Origin: Parapristionchus giblindavisi
Taxonomy: Eukaryota; Nematoda; Chromadorea; Rhabditida; Diplogasteridae
DNA: 64,000 bases
Assembly (NCBI GenBank): GCA_943737045.1
Contig: CALSFV010000007.1
Span: forward strand, 1,141,001 to 1,205,000
Direction of reading: 5' to 3'
The notes below the pieces were generated by a model. It searched no databases. It was given only the letters and a program-made list of their open reading frames with translations, and had not been told where the DNA came from. The position numbers and the translations under genes were made by a program. Below are positions 22,171 to 33,700 of the stretch, in pieces (the first letter of the stretch is position 1; the number at the start of each line of letters is the position of its first letter).

Positions 22171-23785
22171 TCCTGCAATATGACATTAATAACGGAGGGA
22201 GACGAAGCGACAGCACAAACTCCGCTAGTATAGGATATTAATAGTTGATAAACAAACAGAACAACAAGAAAAAACAACAAGCAACAAAAACAACCGGTAA
22301 AGAGAGAAGAAAAAGAAAAATGCCTTTCTAGCGAGCGGACACCAGAGGCGGATGCAATGCGGCTATACCGTAATCTACCCGCGCAATTCAAATGAGTTTC
22401 GGTGTGTCATATTTGTGAATTCATATTATATTTCAAGTATTCTTCATTTTCATGTTTAAGATTTTTAAAAATTTATTTCTCACATGCATTGGATGCATAT
22501 TACGAAAAGGCTCGCAAAAAAGTAATTTGACGCACTTTAATTAATTTTAGAGAGTAAATCGGGGTAGGAGACACAAGGAGACACTCCGAGTGTCTCCGGG
22601 GACTTGTGTTAAGGGGGAGATTCTGCGGGACTGTACTATTGACCAAATTTCTGAATGGAGCAAATTATGGAACATGACCCTCTCACCTACCAAATGTACT
22701 GTAATGCACTTTGGACCTCTTAAGAATAGAGCCACTTATTTTCTTGACGGTTATGCTTTATCCCCTTCTCCTATTGTTAAAGACTTAGGTATTCACATGA
22801 CCCCAAATCTGAAGTTTAATGATCACATCTCCATTCTTGCTAATAGAGCCAGACAAAGGGCAAACATTCTATTCAAGACAATATATTCTAATTCAAAAGA
22901 AATCTTTCTTAAAGCTGTTTATGTTAGACCCATTCTTGAATCATCTACTGTTGTATTTAATCCCACCTCTAAGCACCTCACCAACTATCTTGAAGATGTC
23001 CAAAGAAATTATACCAAAAGAATGTTAGCTAAATGCCGTTTACCTCCTTCTCCTTATCACGATAGACTTACGTATTTAAACCTCGATACCCTTGAATATA
23101 GAAGAGCTATTTATGACATTCAATTTATTCATAATACTATACATAAGCTTAATTTGTTTGATTCATCTAATCTGTTTTCCGTTCTTCCTTCACAATACAA
23201 CCGTCTTTCTCATCCATTTCGTATTGTTCTCCCTTATAGGATTTCTACTACCCATACTACATGTGCCTCTAGAAGTATAGATATTTGGAATTCACTCCCC
23301 TTAGAATTAGTTCTTTCACCCCAAAAACCCTTCCGTGCAGGGTTGATAAATCTTCCTCCCAATATTATCGTTAAAGTCTCTCGAATCCGTACCTGAATCC
23401 CTTCCCATTGAAAACTGCCACCGTGCCAAAACCGAAATCGCCTTGTGCGACGGAAATCCATCTATCCCTTTTTCCCCCTTACACACATCACCCTATTATT
23501 ATATATATTTGATGGAATAAAGAATAAATAAATAAATAAATATATCGATATATTGATTGACTCAAATATTATTGATTAATACATTTAATAAATGTCTTCT
23601 AACTGCTGACGAAAATATGATGAGTAGTATTAGTGTTGAAGTTATTGCAGTTAGGTTGATTGGATAATACTGTAATAATGAGAGATATCGATTTATTTTT
23701 ATGGATGAAATTGTAAAATTAGGAAAATAGTTTAAAAAAATTTCATATCTTATTATCTATTTATTCCAATAAATATATTCCACAA

Positions 23786-25539
23786 CAGGGCTGCGCGAAA
23801 AAATTATTTCGAATAATTTTCGATAAATGAAAATTTTTCCTTTTTTTCGAGAAATTCGAAAAAAACTATAAAAAAATTGAAAATAAATTAAACAATGTTT
23901 TCTCTTTTGAAAACATCAATTCGTTAAATGTTGCCATCGATAAAAATGCAAATACTCTCACTCTCTAGCTATCTCTCCTCTCTCATCTCCTCTGCGTGTC
24001 TGATCATATCTGACTGTCAGTGCGTGAAAAACGGTAGAAATCGGCACTTGTGAACTTTTGTGACAATTTGTCACAATTTGCCACAAACGTTTCATTTTTT
24101 TTCGTTTTGACGGTATACAGGGTGCGCCAAAATTACCCGAACTGGTGTCACCATATGCTTCTCCCCTTTATAATGTGATTTAAGCGATATGGTTCATAGC
24201 AAAGTTTGTCAACAATATAGGCAACAAAAACATATTAGCGAATTTCGGTATGGCCTCCTTTACCTCTGACACCGGCTTTGAGTCTCTTCTCATATGCGAT
24301 TGCCTATTCCCGCGGGTAAATGTCATAGAGTTTGTCCCATGCCTTGAGAAGGGGAGCCTTGAGGGAGTCGAGCGTCTGGTGCTTGATAGAGGACATCTTG
24401 GCCTACCACACCTCCAAACACTGCAGTCGAGGATGTTGAGATCGGGGGAGTTCGGAAGCCATTCAGTGTGATAGGTTTAGCCGAGTGCACGGGTGAAAAA
24501 CCACGACTGGGTCAACTTTGTCATGTGATTGACTACAGAATCTTACCGAAAGGTCTAGTGGTCCTGACCGAAGTGGGTATGGTATTGGAGTAAAAGTGCG
24601 TCTTCGAGGATGCACTTTGTATAATATGGTTTATTGATCTAGACACATGGAGTGGCAAAAACGAGAGGGGACTTTCAATTTTGGCAAAAAGCAGCTAAAC
24701 CCTTGGCGTATTGTGGATGACTGATATGACCCATGACCCCAGCTGTCCTTTAGGATTCTTCAGGATTATAGGCAATGATTCTGTTGTTCTTGATATTCAG
24801 GTTGCCTTTGAAGGTAAGATATTCTCTTCACTGAACATCGTGCTGATGTGCGCGGACCTAGCACAAAGCATTAACAGTCAATGGCTCCGTTCTCAGCGGA
24901 GCTTGATCTGTCGCTCATTCGGTTCTAACAGTTTACGGTACTTGTAAGGGAGAAGAGTCAGCTGAGACTTGAGGAGACGAGGAATGGAAGTGTTCGAGAT
25001 ATCAAGTCTCCAGATTGTCAACTTGTGGTTTTGAAACACCATCTTTCGGATTGGATCTCGGTTCATAGCGGTGGGAAATGAGATTGGTCTACCTCTGCCC
25101 GGACGTTCCTCTTTAGTTCTAATATCTTGCTATCTGATACCGGTATCGAAAAAAGCAGACTCGTGAAAGCCGAGCTGATGAAGGATGTCACTCTGTTCTT
25201 GTACACTTCAGAATGATGGGTCGCGGTCGACATGCCTTCCTCATTACTAGAAGACTTGACTAACTGACTTGAAACCTTGCATACGGAGTGGCCAATGATC
25301 ACTCGTCATGATGCTACAATAGGGGTTGCGCATATGCATTGGGGGCATGGGAATCATATGGTGACACCAGTTCGGGTAATTTTGGCGCACCCTGTATATG
25401 AAATATTGTGCCTTTTTTATGTCAAAAGATTTTCCGAATTTTTTGGAAATTTTTTTTGTCGAAAATGTTCTTCGCAAAAAACCGAGAAAAAAACGAAAAA
25501 AAACGAAAAACGAAAAACAAAAAAATGCACAGCCTTGTT
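23786..25539. mobile_element. hAT-like element hosting a mariner
   Basis: Ends CAGGGCTGCGCG and GCACAGCCTTG, similar to the 8-bp-duplication MITE at 504-619. The flanks TTCCACAA and TTTAACAA could be a diverged 8-bp duplication. The visible interior is A/T-rich GAAAATTTT-like sequence at both ends; the centre is the nested mariner at 24118-25394. No hAT transposase remains. It lies between the TM6 and TM7 exons of receptor copy 2. Confidence 0.55.
24118..25394 (-). mobile_element. Mariner-type transposon, inactive
   Basis: 1,277 bp. Both ends are inverted repeats of about 40 bp starting CAGGGTGCGCCAAAATTACC, flanked by TA (24116-24117 and 25395-25396). Minus-strand fragments match the transposase of the copy at 9978: an N-terminal piece at 25063-25302 and traces of the C-terminal block opposite 24250-24471. 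Stops and frameshifts break the gene throughout. Typical mariner size and target. Confidence 0.8.
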
Positions 25540-26285
25540 TAACAACATTTTGCATGGGACAATGTTCAACGTACCAATATCACCGAGATATCTCTCAGAT
25601 GCCAATTCTGGGTCACAATATTGATAAGGTAAGAAAACTGATGAATTGACTTGGATATTTGAGCTACACTTAAAAATATTTTTTGGGCCTTCTAAATTTA
25701 AATTTTCACTATTGTCATGCATAACTGCATTGGGCAATCACATCCACAATAAAAAAACCTTAAATAATACATAATCAAGATCGTGAAAAATGCTAAAAAT
25801 GGAAATCTTGAGAACTTTTCTCAAATTTTTCAAATTATTTGACAAATGTTTCATTTTTTTTTCGTTTTGATGTTACCTTCAAGTGTTTCTGTTCAATATC
25901 TATGACACACTCCTCCTTAAACACAGTTAAACTCCACATTGGATGAATTGATATCGAGAATGATATGATACATTGAACAAGAAATATTATAGACAATTTT
26001 ACACCAGACCAATGCTTAAAAATTTGATATTGATTAGTTATTAAACGTTATGCTCGGGTACCTTCTCGTTGAATTTGGAACTAGTGAATACAATAAATCG
26101 ATGATATTCAATCAATAAACATCCAATGCAATAACCAATGGCTCCCGTGCTATTTAGGACCTAAAGGAAGACAAACTTGTATAATTCATTTATAAAATAC
26201 AAATTTAATCATGTTTTAGGTGATGTAATTTCGTCCAAATCCCATGAAAAAAGTTAGAGATAAATAATATTGCTGCAGAGTTTAA

Positions 26286-26644
26286 AGAAGGGGACCCTCG
26301 AGTTTTTTCGAGACTAAACTGGCCAGGCAGAACTATTGATCACATTTCCGCGAATACAAAAACAATTTTCTCTAAATTTTTAGGTGCCCCCGGATTGACG
26401 TAATCCGAGATTAAAGTTTATTGATGCGCCAGGGAAAGACGCGAGTTTTTGAATTTGAAGGCAAAAAATATTGAAAATTGCAAACGGGAATCGAACACGG
26501 TTACAAGGGCTGAGGGCTACTAACCACTGAGGCACATGCTCTACGTGCTCAGTCTGTCAAATCTAATAGAGAACAGAATTGCACTTCCTATGCCCCATGT
26601 TCATCATTTCAATATCGCAGCCCAAATCTCGTGTGTCCCCTTCT
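26286..26644. mobile_element. TTAA MITE carrying a tRNA-like sequence
   Basis: Ends AGAAGGGGACCC and GTGTCCCCTTCT, with TTAA at 26282-26285 and 26645-26648. The empty site GAGTTTAAATTTTTCC is seen in sister receptor copies. On the minus strand at about 26485-26545 lie a box A-like TGCCTCAGTGGTTAG and a box B-like GTTCGATTCCC, the internal RNA polymerase III promoter of tRNA genes. The tRNA fold is not convincing. Confidence 0.75.
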
Positions 26645-27431
26645 TTAAATTTTTCCTTGGCATGTTTTTTTGTTGTTCAGAATGTTCCACCTCAATTATA
26701 CGATATAACAACTCATTTTGAATGCAAAATGGACGAGTTCCTGCAGTTATAAGATTACAAATTCCATAGAGAGCTGTAATTTAGGAGATTATACAATTTA
26801 AAATGCATACATAATACCTGTGACTTTGAACAACGAAAAGAACGAATTATGATGATATTTGTATTTTGATGTATGAATGATAATAATAATCAATAAGTAG
26901 ATCAAAGATGATAAAATGAAGATTAAACAAGAAACAAATAAATATGTATCGAAGAGACTTATTGGAATGAAAATGAAAGAAATGACTGTCTCGCTTGTCT
27001 AGTCATGTCTCTTGTCTCTTCATTCATCCGAGGAATTTATCTCATCCATAATTATATATCCACCCATGGACCTACCGTCAAAACGATAGAAAATGACTCA
27101 AGTAGGAGATTATACGGGAAAATCTCCTATTTTTCCACACTTTTCAAAAAGAACGAATCAGTTATATTTCTTTCACAATTATTCAATTATTCTATGAGAT
27201 GATGCAGCAAACACTATACATTACACGTTTCAGTTATCTTAAATTAAACACATTTATCAAGAGCACTCTCTGATGTGCATGAAAAGTCTAATTGCTTCCG
27301 ACAGTCCCAGAACATGAACGTTTATCTTCATAAGCAGGGTCTTCAAATTCTAATTCCTGAGTACGAGCCGATCGGACTGAAGAATTGGCTGTTTAGGGCA
27401 GTTTAGGGTTGATAGAATCTGTATTAAACGA

Positions 27432-29830
27432 TTAATTCTTTGCTTTTGTTGATGTATTTATGCCTCGTAGAGTCACTGTCGATACAATTAGCTGTTCTCT
27501 TCGGCATAAAAATACCTAAAAAAATATATCGATTGACTCAAGTACTATTGATTGATACATTTAATAAATGTCTCCTAACTGCAGATGAAAATATAATGAG
27601 AAGTACTAATGTTGAACTCATTGAGATGAGATTGATTGGATAATACTGTAATCATGATTATCGATTTTGTGATTTTCAAGGGCATATATTGATTATGGCA
27701 ATACTAATTAACACTTTCGCCTATGCTTGTAATGGATCGTTTGCTAGACTAATCATTTGACAAGATTATTGGATGCAAATGTTTTTTTTAATTTTAAAAT
27801 TTATTTCTATCAAAAATATTAACATATTACTGTGATATGTACGGATTTTAACGCAATGTTCAACGTACCAACATAGTCGAGATATCTCTCAGAAGCAAAT
27901 TCTGGTTCGCTATAAAGATGACATAAATAAACTGGAGAAGTGACTTGGATATCTGAGACAATCTTAAAAAATAGTTTTTTTAAAAATTTTTTTCAAAATT
28001 TAAATTTCAAACTCACGAACACCACACTGAATATTTGATTAGATTCATCTGTTTTTGCTGTTTCTGAAACTGACCAAAACCATTTTAAAATGAATAAAAT
28101 AATTTAAAAAAATAGAATATTCTGACCTGACAACTCCTGTTCATGTTCGTAATCTTCTTGAAAAGCAACGCAGTCAGCACAATGCTGGAAACCACATAAA
28201 TCATGTAGAATGTGCAAATTATCGATTTTGAAATCTATAACTATTTTAAAAAATTAGCAATTTTATTCAAGGCTGTTCGGAACGTATGTTTTGGGCATAT
28301 TTTTTCTTTCGATTTTTTGTATTATTATTGTTGTCATAAAGGTAAAGGTAAAGGTACAATCCGTTATTCAAGGCACACGAAGTCCTGCGGGTGATCACTG
28401 CTAGGCCAGCGATCTTTCAAGGCCAATTCAATCCGGAGGGCCTAATCTCTTCTTCGGACCTACTTTACCACGTGACCTAGTCACTACCAATTCCCCTTTC
28501 GTGCGCCTTGGTGGGGCGGAGGCATTATTATAATTATTAATATTATTAATACGCTGTTGAAGTGGCTTAGTGGAATACCTCTAAATGTTTGTCTTCGATG
28601 TCTTCGATACACTTCTCCTTAAATACAGGTGTTCCCCATAATGGATGAATTGATAGCGAGAATGATATGATACATTGAACAAGAAATATTATAGGCAATT
28701 TTACCCCAGACCAATGCTGAAAACTCATAATTTTGCTTGGTTATTCAATCTTGGCTCGGGTACCTTCTCGTTGTATTTGGAACAGGTGAATACAACAAAT
28801 CGATGATATTCAATCAAAAAACATCCAATACAATAACCAATCGCTCCTGCGCTGTTTACGACCTTAAAAATCTTAAATAACAAATCTAAGATTATTTTAA
28901 ATGCTGTTGTTTGAATCAATTGAGTTGTCTCACATCATTTTCAATCTGACCACCAAATTTTTGACCAATACTCTTGAAGATATCCAGAGAAATTTTTCTC
29001 AAAGGCTTTTTTCCCGTTGCAAATTGCCCCCATTCAATCATACTTATAAAAATTCTTTCTTGAACCTGCCCCTCCTTGAATATCGACGATGTATTAGAGA
29101 TTTGCAATTTATTCATAGCACCATTCATGGCCATTATGATTATGATTATTCAAATCTTTTTGTTGTATCTTCTATTAACGTGATCATAGGTTTTCTCATC
29201 CTTACCGTATATCCCTTATCATATTCATTCAACATTATCTACATGTGCATCTAGGATAATTTATGTTTGGAACTTTTTACCAACCGGATAATTTACATCC
29301 ATCCCTTCCATGTAGGGCTAGTTAAGATCTCCCCCAGATATAATTATACCCTTTTCCAAGTTTCGCCCGTAGCTCCCAAACTGCTACTGTACCCAAAACC
29401 CTCACCGGTATCGCTACCTAAGCGACGGACATCCATCTTCTACCCCTTTGTTATTCGTTTTTTAATGTATATGATGGAATAAAGAATAAGAATATGAAGA
29501 ATTAGAAATGATAAGTTTAAAATTTTCCTTGGCATGTTTTTTTTTCCAGAATGTCCCACCTCAATTATACGATATAACAATTCATTTTGAATGCAAAATG
29601 CCAGAGTTCCTGCAGTTATAAGATTAGAAATTCCATACAAAGCTGTAATTTAGGCGATTATTTGTACAATTTAAAATGCATACATCACCTGTGACTTTGA
29701 ACAACGTAAAGAACGAATTATGATGATATGCGTATTGTGATGTATGAATGATAATGATGATCAATAAGTAGATCAAAGATGATAAAATGAAGATTAAACA
29801 AGAAACAAATATATAAGTATCAAGGAGCAT
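27432..29830 (-). CDS. srg-like 7TM chemoreceptor, array copy 3 (intact, most compact)
   Basis: All nine exons are open and in phase, about 293 codons from ATG at 29828-29830 to TAA at 27432. TM1 is LIFILSSLIYLLIIIII; the TM3 boundary is GYCIGCFLIEYHRFVVF; TM4 is LPIIFLVQCIISFSLSI with IHPLWGTPV after it; TM5 is TFYMIYVVSSIVLTALLF; the third loop is KQQKQMNLIKYSVWC; TM7 is YYPINLISMSSTLVLLIIF ending in the conserved FSSAVRRHLLN. The tail is Ser/Thr-rich (STVTLRGINTSTKAKN), which fits kinase regulation. Intron 2 holds a LINE fragment and intron 4 the SINE-like repeat. Best reference model for the array. The ligand is unknown. Confidence 0.88.
28338..28528. repeat. SINE-like interspersed repeat, copy 2
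   Basis: Second copy of the repeat at 1906-2097, in the same orientation, in intron 4 of receptor copy 3. It keeps the GGTAAAGG start and the CCGGAGGGCCTAATCTCTTC core with scattered substitutions. Confidence 0.55.
28900..29510 (+). mobile_element. LINE 3' fragment in intron 2 of receptor copy 3
   Basis: A decayed 3' end of the same LINE group as 45685-49770. Recognisable: NTLEDIQRNFSQRLFSRCKL, LEYRRCIRDLQFIHSTIH, the non-coding GCGACGGACATCCATC and a GATGGAATAAAGAATAAG tail. It has frameshifts and no 5' part. Confidence 0.75.
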
Positions 29831-29870
29831 TGTTGGAAGGTGAGTGAAAGAAGGGACACGCTTCTATTTT

Positions 29871-29913
29871 CATTCATCAGAGGAATTCCTGTCGTCTATA
29901 ATTATATATAAAC
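29871..29913 (-). promoter_or_regulatory. Conserved upstream block of receptor copy 3
   Basis: The same TATATAATTATAGA block as upstream of copy 1, about 40-80 bp before the start codon. Spacing to the ATG is similar in all intact copies. Confidence 0.5.
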
Positions 29914-30020
29914 CCATGGGCATAAAATCTATTAGATGACATACCAAAACACTATACATTACATCTTTAATTTTTTCTTCACTTGAACATTTATCAATGT
30001 CACCTTCCCCATGTCCATAC

Positions 30021-30369
<349 letters not shown>

Positions 30370-30724
30370 TCACCAATCACTTCTGTTTTTCCTCATGCAC
30401 CTGTCATGGGTGTATCCAATAAATAAATCAATCAAACAATCAAGAGCATTCTCTGATTTAAATCCCAAGTCTTCTTACTTCCGAAAGTCCCTGAACATGA
30501 ACGCGAACATGAACTGAACATACGCGATTCTTTCAATTCCACATTTCTTGAGTCCGAGCAGATCGACAAGCAGTTTCGGGTTAGGGTTGGCTATTCGGGT
30601 TGCGGGCCCGAATGCCATTCTTACACGATATTTTGAAAAATCAATAAGATGTTAGTCATCGTTTGAGATGTATGAAACATATCATCGCAAATAACACCAT
30701 CGATCGATAAATATTAAATATCGA

Positions 30725-33700
30725 TTAATTCTTTGCTTTTGTTGATGTATTTATCCTGCCTCGTAGCGTTACTGTGGATACAATTTGTTGTTCTTTACGG
30801 CATAAAAATACCTGGGGTCCGTCCAATCTGTCAAAAAAGATGCGAATAAAGTTGCGAACAAAGTTCGCAACTTTGTTCGCATCTTTTTCTCTAAATCTCT
30901 CGAAATACACGCTCTCTAATTCTCTCTAACAAAAGATGCGAAGAAAGTTGCGACCAAAAGATCGCAACAAAGTTGCGAACTTTGTTGCGAGGTCGGTTAG
31001 AGCAGGCGAGAGAGTGTGTATTTGAAGAGGAGCAGAAAAAGTAAACGGAGCTTTACATAAAGTTGCGACCAAAGTTGAATTTACAAAAGTGATAGTTTGA
31101 TGATTAAATTGCTATTACTCAACTCTCGATGAAAGTGTGTTTAATGCTTTATATTTATTTTTTGTGAAAACACTTATCATCTACACGAAAACTGTACAAG
31201 AAATCGTGTGCATTCTCAGTCACACTCGTCCGAATTTTTTGAGAGCGCGGAGCAGCTGAAAAACATGTTCGAACAGGGGGGGGGGAACACACGCGTGCGC
31301 GACCGCGCGCATGACTTTACCAGTTCACTGTTCTTTCACTCTTTCTTTCCGTTCTTTCCGCTTTCCGATCGCATTTATACGTAACAGGATGAATTTAGGT
31401 TACTCAAGATGGGTTCGCGACGACCAGCACACGTATCGGCTCTCCCAACCAAGACCGCTCGTCACGTCAAGCTCGTCGACAACCTCAACTACTTCTCAAG
31501 ATGCATCTTTGTGTTGAATATGCCGTCCTCGGGCAGCTACAGTCGTCAGGTAGTCTTATTATTTTTAATTTTTACGCTTTCTTGTATCAATTGCATACTC
31601 TTGTACACGCTTGTTGTGAAATACACTCTCCTCTCTGTCTTACTCTCCTCTCTGTCTCACTCTCCTCTGTGCCTCACTGTCCTCGCTGCCTCACTGTCCT
31701 CTCTGCCTCACTCTCCTCTCTGCCTCACTCTCCTCTTTGTCTTTCTCGCGACACGCTTGTTGTGAAATACCCTCTCCTCTCTGTCTTACTCTCCTCTCTG
31801 TCTCACTCTCCTCTCTGTCTCACTCTCCTCTCTGCCTCACTTTCCTCTCTGCCTCACTCTCCTCTTTGTCTTTCTCGCGACACGCTTGTTGTGAAATACC
31901 CTCTCCTCTCTGTCTCACTCTCTTTCTCGCGACACGCTTGTTGTGAAATACCCTCTCCTCTCTGTCTCACTCTCTTTCTCGCGATAGGGTGCGCGCATTT
32001 CACTCTCTATCCCTCTTACTCTTTTTTACCCTTATTTTTAAAATCCACTGTTGATTTGACTTTCCCAATGCTCTGATTACATTTCTCTAGTCTAGTTCCA
32101 CTCTATATTTCTTCTGGTTAGCTTATTTTCTCATTAGTTTCTTATTTACACTTGTTTTCACCGCTTCCCTTTTCACTCTCTCAATTTCACACACTCTCTC
32201 ACCTCCTTCCCTCTCTCTAGCGCTCTAAGTTCCTCTCTGTCCGTATCCGTGAAAAAAGACTGGCGCTCATACTTTTTCACGGATACGGACACGAATCGCC
32301 CGAATCCGATATGAAAAAAGAGTTGGTACCCATTTCCCTCCGTATGTCTGGATTACCGAGACAGTGAGCGGCCCTATTTAGAGCGATCTATGTTGTTGTT
32401 GTTTTACTATATCTTATAACTGGCGTGAAACTATCAAATCGTTATCATCCCTCTATCTCTATGTCTGCGCCAATCCCGAACCTTCTGCCTGTAGTTCTCT
32501 CCCAGTTGTAAGCATACAAGAATAGCACAGTTGTGATAAAAATGCGTGTATATCTTTCCTCTTTCGTAGTAATAATAACTTATTGATTGGTGATGTATTT
32601 TAAGCCAACTGTTCGATTCAATACTCCAAATTTCAGCATGATGTTCGGTCGTTCTGCCCTCAGCGCTATTTGCATCACAGTCCTCCCACATCTCGCCTAT
32701 GTTCTTCTCAACTTGAACAACCTCCGTCCCGCTGAGTCCCTCGCCCTCAGTGAAGAGGTCCAGGCCGAAATCGATGAGATCGATTCAGGGTGGTCGGCAC
32801 GTTGACTATGTTGCCGATCAAATGGTCCAGAAGCTAATCGATACGATCAAGAAGAAGGTTGGCAAGAGTACGGTACAAGTCAAGCCTTTGCAAGTATGTT
32901 TCTGATCATTTTGACGATTTATTGATTGATGGATTCACATTATCGATTGATCATTTACAGGTGAAGAATCACATGTGGGTCTTCGTGAATTCTCTCATTG
33001 AGAACCCCACCTTCGACTCGCAGACCAAGGAGACCATGACCCTCTAGTCGAAGAGTTTCGGATCCAAGTGTGGGATCTCGGACAAGTTTGCCAAACAGGT
33101 ACTTTGTATTCTGTAGTTTGGTTAACGATTTATGCGACTGACCTACCGTACTTGTTCAAGGCCATACTTTTTCGGTGTCCTCACTGTATTTTATTTATCG
33201 ATTCGATTCGATTCATGGTTTAGAAAGTTAGAAGTAGAGTAGTAGAAGGTTTAGAAAGGTGGGTCGATTTAGAAAATCGTTATTTTTCGCTTAAATTGTA
33301 ATCTTTCACAAAAAAATGAGCCTTATATAGTGGGTCGACCATGAAAATGAGGCGTATATAGTGGGTCAATCCTCTCATTGTGAGGATTGACCTAAAATGT
33401 ATGTTCAAGGCTCAAGCGTGCGACATTGTGGACTCTCTCGTGGGTGCGCTTCAAGCAGACGGAGATTGTGGACAAGAAGTGCAACAGCAAGAAGACGAGC
33501 AAGATGAAGGTGGGAGCAGATTGGTCGATTAGTTGATTCATTGATTGATTTTCTGCATTATTGATTTATTGATTTTTTTCTGAAATTATGGATTAAATGA
33601 TTACCGCATCTTTGTAGGGCATCCCCAAGCTCGAGGACGCCAACGACGCCTGAACAAAGAACTCGCATCTGTGCACGCTGTATCTGGTAAGTATCGATTG

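Larger units (their letters stand above)
15580..22633 (+). mobile_element. 7-kb cargo-carrying Tc1/mariner-type element
   Basis: Ends are exact inverted repeats beginning CAGTCCCGCAGAATCTCCCC, flanked by TA (15578-15579 and 22634-22635). Deleting the insert and one TA rejoins the LINE reading frame (IQYT|IDQISEW), so the boundaries are exact. The outermost 460 bp or so of each arm appear identical, including an 84-codon antisense-free ORF at 15822-16076 and 22137-22391. Inside the arms are tandem 202-bp units, five or six on the left and nine or ten on the right. The core holds a transposase gene (+) and a second gene (-). Typical Tc1 elements are under 2 kb with one gene, so size, cargo and arms are all unusual. 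The near-identity of the arms suggests recent activity or arm homogenisation. Confidence 0.9.
14478..23540 (+). mobile_element. 5'-truncated LINE (LINE-B) split by two younger insertions
   Basis: Non-LTR retrotransposon ORF2 on the plus strand. Pieces 14500-14658, 14954-15579 and 22636-23394 join in frame once the inserts are removed. Reverse-transcriptase motifs seen: NYRPISLTATSSKIFEKIL, HQAGFRNNRSTTTQL, YFDYAKAFDSIDHRLL, SGVPQGSSIGPLLFILYLND and the catalytic FADD. The C-terminal part (CTVMHFGPL, then ILESSTVVFNPTSKHLTNYL) lies after the big insert. The 3' end is GATGGAATAAAGAATAAATAAATAAA. It is related to, but well diverged from, the full-length LINE at 45685. It lies in the last intron of receptor copy 2, whose sequence resumes on both sides. 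Confidence 0.85.
14375..26962 (-). pseudogene. srg-like 7TM chemoreceptor, array copy 2 (broken)
   Basis: Same gene as copy 1. Exons for TM1 (about 26825-26962), TM2, TM3, TM4, TM6 (about 25565-25670), TM7 (about 23585-23680) and the tail (14375-14470) are recognisable and mostly open. The start codon is ATA where the sister copies have ATG. The TM5 exon and the third-loop exon, expected between 25680 and 25870, are missing. The last intron is over 9 kb because a LINE carrying the cargo transposon sits in it. A hAT-like element with a nested mariner lies between the TM6 and TM7 exons, and a TTAA MITE with a tRNA-like sequence lies in intron 2. It cannot make a seven-helix receptor. Confidence 0.8.

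Noticed and set aside
31501..32076. 191-codon Leu/Ser-rich ORF as a gene
   Set aside because: It is a translation of the CT-rich minisatellite; overlapping frames give similar products.
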